From an uncultured Beijerinckiaceae bacterium (GTDB taxonomy: Bacteria; Pseudomonadota; Alphaproteobacteria; Rhizobiales; Beijerinckiaceae), in NCBI GenBank assembly GCA_937863205.1, contig CALMGA010000231.1, positions 1 to 19,751 on the forward strand: a DNA stretch of 19,751 nucleotides, written 5' to 3'. The translations under genes were made by a program, and so were the position numbers. Under the pieces are notes generated by a model. The model had not been told where the DNA came from, did not search any database, and saw only the letters and a list, made by a program, of their open reading frames with translations. Positions within the stretch are counted from its first letter, which is position 1. Every line of letters begins with the position of its first letter. Of this stretch, positions 13,218-19,247 are shown one piece after another.

Positions 13218-13918
13218 ACGGCCCCCTGTAGGCTGGATTCAGCGCTAATTGGCGATTTCGCTTTTTCGCCAATTCGTTTTATCGCTTTATTGCTTAAACG
13301 CTCTTTGACGAATTCCCATAACTCGCTGATCTCGGCGGCGCTGCGCCCGCGCGGATCAGTCTCCATCACGGTCTGCCCGCCGGTCATCGAGGCGGCATAG
13401 TCAACCCGGTCATGGATTACGGCCGGGCTGATGACACCATGGGCGGACAGCACGGCCATGATCTGCACGGTAAGATTGGCGTTTGGCTTCGCCTGGGTGA
13501 TGACGAAGGCGAACGGCTTGCCTGCATTGCCGACGATCTCAAGGGTGCGCCCGACCGCGCGCAGGTCGTGCGGGCTGGGCCGGATCGGGATCAGCACGAA
13601 ATCCGCTTGGCCGATCACGTAAGCTATGTCGTCAGTCACTTGCGGCGGCGTGTCGATGAACAAATAGCGCCCACCTTCCGCTGCCACGGTCTCAATCGCC
13701 TGGGGCAGGGTGGACAGGTTTGGTAGCTGCGCGAAAGCCGGCTGCTCAGCTGCGCGTACGTTCCACCAAGCGGCAAGGCTGCCCTGCGCGTCCGTGTCGA
13801 TCAGCGTTACGGCGCCGGCATTGTCGGCGACGGCTTTTACGGCCAAGTGGCCGGTCAAGGTGCTTTTGCCGACGCCGCCCTTCTGGTTAGCAACGGCGAT
13901 CACGGTTGGTTTCAGCAT
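13214..13918 (-). CDS. parA: ParA-type partition ATPase, 234 aa
   Basis: ATG 13918 starts MLKPTVIAVANQKGGVGKST, a deviant Walker A (KGGVGKST, residues 13-20) with the signature Lys13. The Walker A' motif (LIDTDAQGS) and Walker B (LFIDTPPQ) follow, and the length matches the small Ib-type ParA/ParF proteins that lack an N-terminal HTH. An in-frame ATG at 13960 would add residues that read through the first repeats of the upstream array and is less likely. The last 25 or so codons, RLSNKAIKRIGEKAKSPISAES, are written in the same 8-bp repeat pattern as the upstream array. ParA would drive plasmid segregation with the partner at 12864-13217. Confidence 0.9.
   Translation of the reverse strand: MLKPTVIAVANQKGGVGKSTLTGHLAVKAVADNAGAVTLIDTDAQGSLAAWWNVRAAEQPAFAQLPNLSTLPQAIETVAAEGGRYLFIDTPPQVTDDIAYVIGQADFVLIPIRPSPHDLRAVGRTLEIVGNAGKPFAFVITQAKPNANLTVQIMAVLSAHGVISPAVIHDRVDYAASMTGGQTVMETDPRGRSAAEISELWEFVKERLSNKAIKRIGEKAKSPISAESSLQGAV
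13244..13315. repeat. Array of nine phased 8-bp repeats inside the 3' end of parA
   Basis: Read on the plus strand in steps of eight from 13244, nearly every unit starts with GC and ends with TTC, ATC or similar (GCTAATTG, GCGATTTC, GCTTTTTC and so on, to 13315). Consensus GCTNTTTC. The phase is exact over 72 bases even though the DNA also codes in 3-base steps for ParA. The same consensus and spacing appear upstream of parA. Confidence 0.7.
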
Positions 13919-13956
13919 GGCGGCTCGCGGCAAGAGGCGGGACCGCAGCACAGCAC

Positions 13957-14020
13957 ACATTCGCTCTTTCGCTCAAGCGCTAATTCGCTCTGGAGCGTTT
14001 TCGCTATTTCTCTTTTTCGC
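13957..14020. repeat. parS: Array of eight phased 8-bp repeats upstream of parA
   Basis: From 13957 each 8-base unit ends in TCGC or a one- or two-base variant (ACATTCGC, TCTTTCGC, TAATTCGC, GTTTTCGC). Rotated, the consensus is GCTNTTTC, as in the array at the other end of parA. It covers the parA leader, so a protein binding here could both mark the centromere and repress the operon, as ParG-type proteins do. Confidence 0.7.
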
Positions 14021-14206
14021 TCTTTGTTTGCTGCCGCCCGTCCTTGCTGCCCGATCGGTAAAAGGCTTGGCAGCAAAATCGTCGCTATGGCTCGTGGGAA
14101 GCTCACAGGCAAGCTAAAGCGTGTTCCGCTAGAGGAGTAGCGGCAAGACCGGATACGTCGGGCGTTGGGCCTTCTAACGAAGATCTCGCCTCGGCCCGAT
14201 TTGGCT

Positions 14207-14223
14207 CCGGTTTCATGGGAAAC
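14207..14223 (+). repeat. Dispersed parS-like palindrome, copy 2
   Basis: CCGGTTTCATGGGAAAC is the exact inverted copy of 11470-11486 and lies just downstream of the repC stop. Together with the following CC it forms GGTTTC-ATGG-GAAACC. Confidence 0.5.
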
Positions 14224-14247
14224 CCTGCCGTTTCTGACGCGCATCGG

Positions 14248-15561
14248 TCAGTGACCCTTGCCGCTTGGGCGGCCGTAAGCCCTGGTCCTGAGGCCCCACA
14301 GCGATTTTTCCAGAAACAGCTCGTGCGTCGCGGCCCGTTTGATCATGCCGCCGAAATAACCGGCTGCTGAGCGGGTGAAGTACCCCTCCGGCTTGGTGGC
14401 GACGATTGCCAGGGCCAAGGCTGCCCCGTCGCGGCTGAGCAGGCCGCAGGCCTCGACCCACAGCGAAGCGGAGATCCCCAACTCGTGCCGCAGCGGTCCA
14501 CCGGCAGCGTCCAGCACGTCGTCCCAGCTCGGCCGGTTGCTGCGCACATGAACCGCGAGGAGTGGGGCCAGATGCAGTAGTTCTTCCGGCGTCAGCTTAA
14601 GCCGCGCGGCGACGCTGCGGGCCGGCTTTGCCACCCCTGGCTCTTGCCGCTGGCCTGCTGCCGGTTCCTTGCGCCCCGGCCTCTCCGCTTCGCTACTTCC
14701 TTCGCTGGCAATTACTGTATCTTTTAGATTAGTGATTAGGTTTGTAGATGTAATGTGGGGCTTGTCAGCAAGCCCCTCGGGGTCTGTTTCCACAGGATAA
14801 GGAACCGCCGCAGCAGCAGCCTTGAACCACTGCTCGGCCTCGCGTTGCAGGCTTTCCAGCCGTTGCACGATCTCTTCCAGCATACCGCTTCGGTCGCAGC
14901 CCTTGGCGGCGTCAATCGCGGCAGCAGTGTCCTGGGCCAGCTCCGGCCAGAACTCATGCGCAGTCCCCGTCTGCGCCAGCAGCTCACCGGCTTGGCGGAT
15001 CGCCCGGCGGGCGCAGGTCGCCCGCGCCCGCAGCTGCTTCATGCGGCTGCGCTCAGTCTTGGCGGCTGCGGACAGGCGCACGAACTCGTCAAAGCGCTGG
15101 GCGAGGGGAGACAGGTCGAAGCCGTAGGCCTCGATGATCCGCTTGTCGGGGCCGCGGCGGCCGTAGCGCTTGCCCTGGTCGTTGTCGCGCAACACGAAGA
15201 TGCCGGTCTCGAACAGCACGCGGTTGAGCATCTTCACCCGTGCCGGTGACAGGCCAAGGAACTCCTGCTGTAAGCGGGCCGAGGGCCAGGCGATCGGCCG
15301 CGAGCCGGCCTCCCAATCATGCGCCATAGTCTGTTTCACCAGCCAGGACACCAGCTTGAAGGCGTGCGGCGGCAGGCCGAGATAGGGCTCTGCCTCCTGG
15401 AAGGCCATGAGGTAGGTCAACGGCTTGGCGGTGCCAGCCGGGACACCGGCAAAGGCGTCGGCCCGATCACGGGCGGCCAACATTTCAAGGCTCATGCGCC
15501 GGAAACCGGCGGGGGGCAGGGGGGTCGGGGACGTGCGAGGGCTGTGGCCGGCAAGCGGCAT
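14248..15561 (-). CDS. repC: RepC-family replication initiator, 437 aa
   Basis: ATG 15561 has AAGGAAG at a good distance. The N-terminal half (about residues 40-160) carries the RepC signature: LPPHAFKLVSWLVKQT, SPARVKMLNRVLFETGIFVLRDN and GKRYGRRGPDKRIIEAYGFDLSPLAQR, a winged-helix DNA-binding region. A charged helical linker and a Ser/Asn/Thr-rich stretch (about 268-285) precede a conserved C-terminal domain ending AAGYFGGMIKRA. RepC initiators belong to alphaproteobacterial repABC and repC-only plasmids. Here repC comes first, with parA downstream on the same strand, the reverse of the usual repA-repB-repC order, and no RepB is present. Confidence 0.88.
   Translation of the reverse strand: MPLAGHSPRTSPTPLPPAGFRRMSLEMLAARDRADAFAGVPAGTAKPLTYLMAFQEAEPYLGLPPHAFKLVSWLVKQTMAHDWEAGSRPIAWPSARLQQEFLGLSPARVKMLNRVLFETGIFVLRDNDQGKRYGRRGPDKRIIEAYGFDLSPLAQRFDEFVRLSAAAKTERSRMKQLRARATCARRAIRQAGELLAQTGTAHEFWPELAQDTAAAIDAAKGCDRSGMLEEIVQRLESLQREAEQWFKAAAAAVPYPVETDPEGLADKPHITSTNLITNLKDTVIASEGSSEAERPGRKEPAAGQRQEPGVAKPARSVAARLKLTPEELLHLAPLLAVHVRSNRPSWDDVLDAAGGPLRHELGISASLWVEACGLLSRDGAALALAIVATKPEGYFTRSAAGYFGGMIKRAATHELFLEKSLWGLRTRAYGRPSGKGH
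14711..14757. other. oriV: AT-rich stretch inside repC, candidate oriV
   Basis: A roughly 47-base stretch of about 70% A+T interrupts the GC-rich repC gene. In repABC plasmids the replication origin is known to lie in an AT-rich part of repC. No iterons are visible around it, so the call rests on composition and precedent. Confidence 0.4.
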
Positions 15562-15651
15562 AGGACTTCCTTTCCGTGGGTTGGGATGCCCGCCGGTCGG
15601 AAGGGGTGCCTCAAGGCCAAGCGCTGCCGTTCCGAAAACTGCTGTTTTCGA

Positions 15652-15738
15652 TTGACAAGGCCGGCGATGTGCGGAAGTATCGGAGGTGCTTAGTCACCGA
15701 TATTTCCGAAGGCCCGCCCCTCAACAGGCGGGTTTTCG
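15652..15738 (+). ncRNA. Candidate counter-transcribed RNA controlling repC
   Basis: On the strand opposite repC, TTGACA (15652-15657) and AAGTAT (15675-15680) are 17 bases apart. The predicted RNA of about 52 nt, starting near 15687, has a short first stem region (GGTG-CTTAGT-CACC, 15685-15698) and ends in CCCGCC-N8-GGCGGG (15713-15732) followed by TTTTCGTTT. This architecture, position and polarity match the antisense RNAs of repABC plasmids, which pair with the repC leader and limit RepC synthesis. The feature spans promoter through terminator. Confidence 0.6.
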
Positions 15739-15741
15739 TTT
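15713..15741 (+). terminator. Intrinsic terminator of the antisense RNA
   Basis: A perfect 6-bp GC stem with an 8-base loop is followed by TTTTCGTTT on the plus strand. Confidence 0.7.
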
Positions 15742-15768
15742 GTCTGGCGTCTGGTTCTTCGGATTGCT

Positions 15769-15790
15769 CCGCGAGTTACAAACCGCGAGT
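15769..15790. repeat. Direct repeats upstream of repC
   Basis: CCGCGAGT occurs at 15769-15776 and 15783-15790, 14 bases apart, and its inverse ACTCGCG at 15835-15841. They lie where a repC promoter for the antisense-regulated leader would be, so they may be binding sites for a regulator. No gene is supported between 15743 and 16007. Confidence 0.35.
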
Positions 15791-16007
15791 CACAGAATAT
15801 GAATCGCTGGCCGTCAAGGTTGCAGGATTTAACGACTCGCGTCCAGCCGCAAAGATATTGCCGCCGTGCTTTCGCCGTTACAGGCTTGCTTCATCCACCG
15901 CGAACTTCGGCCGACAACAATCCGGGCTGCGCACCACAGCTCTGCGGATCAGCGAAACAGGCAAGAAAATAGATCACCATGCTTCTGCTGTAGTAGGCTG
16001 CACGGCT

Positions 16008-16319
16008 ATGCCGAACCCGCCGCATCCTGGTCCTGTTATCAAGCAGAACTATCTCGCGCCGCGCCATCTATCGGTGCGTTTGGCGGCGGAACATTTAGGC
16101 GTCAGTCGCAGCGTACTCTCCAAGGTATTGAACGGGCGCGGGCCGATCACAGTCAACTTAGCTTTGCGGCTTGAACTGGCGGGCTGTGGTGAGGCGATGC
16201 ATTGGCTGCGCATGCAGATTGCTCATGATCTGCCAGCCGTTCGCGCAAAATATCTACCGCGCATCCGTGTTAATGCCGCTTTGCTCCGGGGGAGGAAATC
16301 GGCCGAAGTGCAGGGGTGA
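16008..16319 (+). CDS. HigA-like XRE-family antitoxin, orphan, 103 aa
   Basis: ATG 16008 gives a protein with a clear helix-turn-helix (LSVRLAAEHLGVSRSVLSKVLNGRGPITVNLALRLELA), the HigA/VapI form of the XRE domain. Open frame extends further upstream to 15576, but that part is out of character and overlaps the repC leader and antisense RNA, so the ATG that begins just before the domain is preferred. HigA normally follows a HigB toxin; no HigB-like sequence is seen upstream in any frame. It could regulate repC, to which it is divergent, or counter a toxin encoded elsewhere. Confidence 0.7.
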   Translation: MPNPPHPGPVIKQNYLAPRHLSVRLAAEHLGVSRSVLSKVLNGRGPITVNLALRLELAGCGEAMHWLRMQIAHDLPAVRAKYLPRIRVNAALLRGRKSAEVQG

Positions 16320-16330
16320 GCTACCGGGGT

Positions 16331-16654
16331 CTAAACTTTGACCGGCATCCAGGGCGGTAGTTGCACTTGACCGCCGACAATCACACCGGCCTGCTGGAGG
16401 GCCTTGAAGCCTGTTCGCGCGCTACGCTCGCTCATGATTGCTTCATCGGCGATTTCCTTAATCGAAGTGAAGCCTGTCGGAGCCGAGCTATCGTCCATCA
16501 GGTAACGCCACAGAACTCGCTGTAGGATTATCAATCCGTTGCGGGTTACTAGGCCGTTCTGGCGGCCGAAGGGTTTGGTCTTAACATCGAGATCGATAGC
16601 TGTTTTGTAGATTCTCTGAGCCTGTTTATGGGTCATTGTCGGAGCAGATATCAT
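16331..16654 (-). CDS. Small winged-helix / helix-turn-helix protein, 107 aa
   Basis: The start at ATG 16654 is a choice; ATG 16636 is equally possible and neither has a strong ribosome binding site. The centre (NGLIILQRVLWRYL) is a hydrophobic helix, and TSIKEIADEAIMSERSARTGFKALQQAGVI is a typical winged-helix recognition segment like those at the N-terminus of plasmid replication initiators and of GntR/MarR-type regulators. The product ends soon after. Convergent with the HigA-like gene, 11 bases apart. It may be a replication accessory or repressor. Confidence 0.55.
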   Translation of the reverse strand: MISAPTMTHKQAQRIYKTAIDLDVKTKPFGRQNGLVTRNGLIILQRVLWRYLMDDSSAPTGFTSIKEIADEAIMSERSARTGFKALQQAGVIVGGQVQLPPWMPVKV

Positions 16655-16912
16655 GATCAAACTTTTGGGATGGTGCCGGGGGCGGGCCGCGTAGCAGGCG
16701 CGCTTCCTATTGCGCTGTAGCCTGCGAAGCGGCCCCGGCCGGTGCAGCTTGTCGCCCACCGGCCGTGTCGATGGCGAGGCATCGCCTCGTCTGCATGCCA
16801 GCACGTCGCGCGAGCGGCGGGCTGGCTTTGCGTGAGCGATGGAAGCCCGTCAGGGCGGGGCTGCGCAGCAGCCCCGTTCACGACAGCGCGGCCCGGTAGG
16901 GACACGCCCTGC
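16655..16912. other. Hairpin-rich intergenic stretch
   Basis: Three perfect hairpins lie within 140 bases: GGCCGGTG/CACCGGCC (16737-16764), CGAGGC-ATC-GCCTCG (16775-16789) and GGGGCTGC-GCA-GCAGCCCC (16857-16875). None has a T-tract. No coding frame is convincing. It could hold a single-strand initiation site, recombination site or structured leader. Confidence 0.4.
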
Positions 16913-17185
16913 TTATGTTGCTGACCTCTGCCGCCATACAGCAGGTTCACGCCTGGGCTCTGCCAGTAACCGATCCAGATGCTCTTTGAGTTCCTCATCC
17001 GAAAGACCAGGGGAAGGGTCGGCATCAGCGGCGGCGAGCGAGCGGCGCAAGATTTCTTCCCGCAAATCCTTATGGGGCTCCAAGTCCTGTTGCTCCTGCA
17101 GCATCACGAACACTGCCTCGCCTGGATCGGTGAGGCAACGGACCGCTTTTGCCATGTAGCTGTTGGGCGTGTGATCGGGCGTCAT
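16913..17185 (-). CDS. Small protein coupled to the recombinase-MNT fusion, 90 aa
   Basis: Its ATG (17185) overlaps the TGA of the recombinase fusion as ATGA. The protein is acidic and helical; its C-terminal part (GLSDEELKEHLDRLLAEPRREP) resembles the tail of ParD-type antitoxins, and the start (SYMAKAVRCL) loosely recalls the first helix of HEPN proteins. The HEPN RX4-6H motif is absent, so it is not a canonical HepT toxin. Its position is where a HEPN gene normally follows an MNT gene. Function unassigned. Confidence 0.55.
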   Translation of the reverse strand: MTPDHTPNSYMAKAVRCLTDPGEAVFVMLQEQQDLEPHKDLREEILRRSLAAADADPSPGLSDEELKEHLDRLLAEPRREPAVWRQRSAT

Positions 17186-18174
17186 GGTCGCAAGCCCTCG
17201 CGCTTGATGTTCTCAATCAGCTTGGGGTTGCTGTAGCTCTGTGGCCGTTTCAGCTCGGCCGCGTAGAGCGGAAAGGGGTGGATGAGGATTCCCGTTTCCA
17301 GCATCACGTCGAAGGCGATGCCGGACAGGTCATGGAGTACGGCTGAGCGATCACCGGAGCGACCTTTCAGGATCACGGCCAGGTCGGCGTCGCTGTTGGG
17401 GCGATGGTCGCCGCGCGCGCGGCTCCCGTAGATCAGGGCATCAACCGGCGCATACTTGTCTTTGATACGGGCGAGGAAGGCTTGCGCAGTTTTGCGCGTC
17501 GCGGCGTCGAGCTGAGGACGGTCGGCCGACCGCTCGGCGGCCGGCACGGCTGTCACCTCGGCCGCCGCGTCGATCCGCTTCCTGATCTTGGCTACGGTGC
17601 CGCGGCTGCACTGGAAAGCGTCCTGCACCTCCTGCCAGGTCGAGCCAGCGCGAAGCATCGTGGCGATGCCGGCGTTGCGCTTCTGATCCTCCTGGCGGCC
17701 TTTGTAGCGGCCGGCCTTGAGCGCCTTGCTGATCCCCTCGGCCTGCCGGCGGCGGCGGTCGTCGTAGTCTTTGCGAGCGACGGCGGCAAGCATGTCGAGC
17801 AGCATGCCGTTGACGGCACCCAGCATCCGGCCGGTGAACTCATCGGCCGCCTGGGCGAGGCCCCACGAGGTCGGCAGGTCGAGCGCCGCGATGCGCACCT
17901 GCTTGGCGTCGATCGCCGCGCGGAGCTGCCGCCAGTCGGTTTCGGTGAGACGGGATAAGCGGTCTACCTGTTCGATCAGCAGCACATCGCCCGGCTGGCA
18001 ATCGGCCAGCAGGCGGAACAGCTCCGGTCGCTGTAGGGTGGCTCCGCTCTCGTTCTCGACGTAGCGGGCAGCGATGCGTAAGCCTTGCTTCTTGGCAAAA
18101 GCGTCGATCGCGGCCGTGGCGCGGGTAGCGTCCTGGGCATCGGTCGAGGCGCGGAGATAGGCACGGACGAACAT
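17182..18174 (-). CDS. Serine recombinase fused to an MNT-type nucleotidyltransferase, 330 aa
   Basis: Residues 1-140 are a resolvase/invertase catalytic domain: YLRASTDAQ with Ser10 as nucleophile, then EQVDRLSRLTETDW and the long helix RMLGAVNGMLLDMLAAVARK. Residues 160-200 are the C-terminal HTH (KRNAGIATMLRAG..CSRGTVAKIRKR). After a linker, residues 225-330 form a minimal nucleotidyltransferase: GS at 250-251 followed by ten residues and DAD (262-264), the GSX10DXD motif of MntA antitoxins, with Asp289 as probable third carboxylate. Normal resolvases stop at about 190-200 aa. The recombinase may resolve plasmid multimers; the MNT domain may modify a partner. A strong promoter with repeats lies upstream. 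Confidence 0.85.
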   Translation of the reverse strand: MFVRAYLRASTDAQDATRATAAIDAFAKKQGLRIAARYVENESGATLQRPELFRLLADCQPGDVLLIEQVDRLSRLTETDWRQLRAAIDAKQVRIAALDLPTSWGLAQAADEFTGRMLGAVNGMLLDMLAAVARKDYDDRRRRQAEGISKALKAGRYKGRQEDQKRNAGIATMLRAGSTWQEVQDAFQCSRGTVAKIRKRIDAAAEVTAVPAAERSADRPQLDAATRKTAQAFLARIKDKYAPVDALIYGSRARGDHRPNSDADLAVILKGRSGDRSAVLHDLSGIAFDVMLETGILIHPFPLYAAELKRPQSYSNPKLIENIKREGLRP

Positions 18175-18187
18175 GGCAGCAGCAGAA

Positions 18188-18234
18188 GTCTGTTATGATT
18201 GGTCTGTTATAAACAGTCCGCTTTAGGTCGTCAA
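18188..18234 (-). promoter_or_regulatory. Promoter and candidate res/operator repeats of the recombinase
   Basis: On the minus strand TTGACG (plus 18229-18234) and TATAAC (plus 18206-18211) are 17 bases apart. GTCTGTTAT is repeated at 18188-18196 and 18202-18210, and CTGTT-ATA-AACAG (18204-18216) covers the -10. Recombinase binding here could both repress the gene and form part of a resolution site. Confidence 0.6.
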
Positions 18235-18337
18235 ATGCCTATATTGGACTGGCTGCCGGACGGTTCATTTAGGGCATACTCAAAAATGGCATGGCCAGCG
18301 TTGCGAGCGGGGGTGCAATCAGGTACTATGGGCGCGC

Positions 18338-18643
18338 ATGAATGATACAGCTTCACCCGACAAGCGGAAGCCGAAGCGAGCAGCCCGGCGGCTGCACGCT
18401 CCGGTAACAGTTGCCAAGTTCGTGACCAGCGCGAACCTAAGCGGCTTCACGCGCCGGATTTCCCATAAGAAGAAGCTGCAATCGGTGACACAGTCGGAGC
18501 CGCAGCAGGCTAAGGCTGCACATCAGTTGCCGCCAGAACAGACGGGTGCTGCCCTGATCGCTGTCATGCGAGCGAAGCCGCACCGCGATATCGAGCTTGA
18601 AATTCCGCGCGGTCCCATGCCGGTGCGCTCAATCGAGCTGTGA
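18338..18643 (+). CDS. VapB/Phd-like antitoxin with atypical N-terminus, 101 aa
   Basis: Its stop overlaps the toxin start (GTGA). The C-terminal 35 residues (ALIAVMRAKPHRDIELEIPRGPMPVRSIEL) match the toxin-binding tail of antitoxins paired with FitB/VapC-type PIN toxins. The first 60 residues are very basic (KRKPKRAARR, TRRISHKKK) and Gln-rich, without the usual Phd, AbrB or ribbon-helix-helix fold. Either the DNA-binding half has been replaced, or it has diverged beyond recognition by eye. ATG 18338 is the only good start; no strong ribosome binding site is seen. Confidence 0.65.
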   Translation: MNDTASPDKRKPKRAARRLHAPVTVAKFVTSANLSGFTRRISHKKKLQSVTQSEPQQAKAAHQLPPEQTGAALIAVMRAKPHRDIELEIPRGPMPVRSIEL

Positions 18644-19068
18644 CCGGCTGGCTGCTTGACACCAACGTGCTGAGCGAGCTGGGCCGGCCGCGGCCTGACG
18701 CGCGTGTTCTCACTTTCATTGCAGCACAGCCGCTCGATCAGCTTTTCACTAGCACCGTAGTATTGGCAGAGATCAGTTGCGGCATTATTACGCAAGAAGA
18801 CGCTGCGAAGAAAGCTGATTTGCAGCAATGGCTTGATCAGGCGTTGCGGCCGATGATGGCAGGTAAGGTGCTGGAAGTCACCGAAGCCGTCATGCTGAAA
18901 TGGTGCTTATTGGATCAAGCTGGGCGCAAAGTAGGTCATACCTACTCACAGCCAGACCTCATTATCGCGGCAACAGCTTTAGAGCATGGCCTGACGATTG
19001 TGACACGCAACATCAAGGATTTCCAGCGCACCGGGGCGGTGCTGCTCAATCCCTGGCTCGAACCATGA
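18640..19068 (+). CDS. vapC: VapC-type PIN-domain toxin, 142 aa
   Basis: GTG 18640 overlaps the antitoxin stop by four bases. The PIN signature is complete: Asp7 in LLDTNVLSEL, the acidic residue in LAEISCG (about residue 45), Asp in QPDLIIAATALEHGL (about 107) and the terminal IKDFQ (about 127). These residues bind the metal used to cut RNA, often initiator tRNA or rRNA in this family. Length is standard. With the upstream gene it would form a plasmid-stabilising toxin-antitoxin pair. It is convergent to the tail of the DUF4160-like gene. Confidence 0.88.
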   Translation: MTGWLLDTNVLSELGRPRPDARVLTFIAAQPLDQLFTSTVVLAEISCGIITQEDAAKKADLQQWLDQALRPMMAGKVLEVTEAVMLKWCLLDQAGRKVGHTYSQPDLIIAATALEHGLTIVTRNIKDFQRTGAVLLNPWLEP

Positions 19069-19091
19069 GGAAGCAGACGACAAGGCGCGGC

Positions 19092-19104
19092 GGGCGCTGC
19101 GCCC
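19092..19104. repeat. Palindrome between vapC and the convergent gene tail
   Basis: GGGCGC-T-GCGCCC is a perfect 6-bp inverted repeat between two convergent stops. It lacks a T-tract, so it is only a possible bidirectional terminator. Confidence 0.3.
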
Positions 19105-19111
19105 CGAAATA

Positions 19112-19176
19112 TCAACCTCCTTTCTTCTTTTCAGGTTCTTTGCCCTTAGCAGGTAATTTCTGATCATCCGGCCTAG
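19112..19176 (-). pseudogene. Severed 3' end of the DUF4160-like gene at 211-600
   Basis: Joining base 19172 + CTAG + base 249 restores one frame on the minus strand. After the codon at 249-247 (Thr) it reads RPDDQKLPAKGKEPEKKKGG and stops at TGA 19114-19112. The tail is hydrophilic and charged, as expected for a natural C-terminus. It has no start codon of its own and lies convergent to vapC. This in-frame rescue is the main evidence that the two window ends were contiguous before the IS inserted. Confidence 0.7.
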
Positions 19177-19192
19177 CAGGCTGCTGAAAAAG
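19177..19192 (+). repeat. IS terminal inverted repeat, left end
   Basis: It pairs with 229-244 at 15 of 16 bases. Confidence 0.8.
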
Positions 19193-19247
19193 GCCGCTCG
19201 CCGCTGCGGATGGATCATGGTTCAGTCTTCCTGCGGAGGAGGCTGGC

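Noticed and set aside
14088..14141. 17-codon ORF MARGKLTGKLKRVPLEE
   Set aside because: Too short to support, with no clear ribosome binding site and no conserved context.
15576..16007. Upstream extension of the HigA-like ORF
   Set aside because: It overlaps the repC leader and the antisense RNA, has no family-like sequence, and the XRE domain starts just after ATG 16008.
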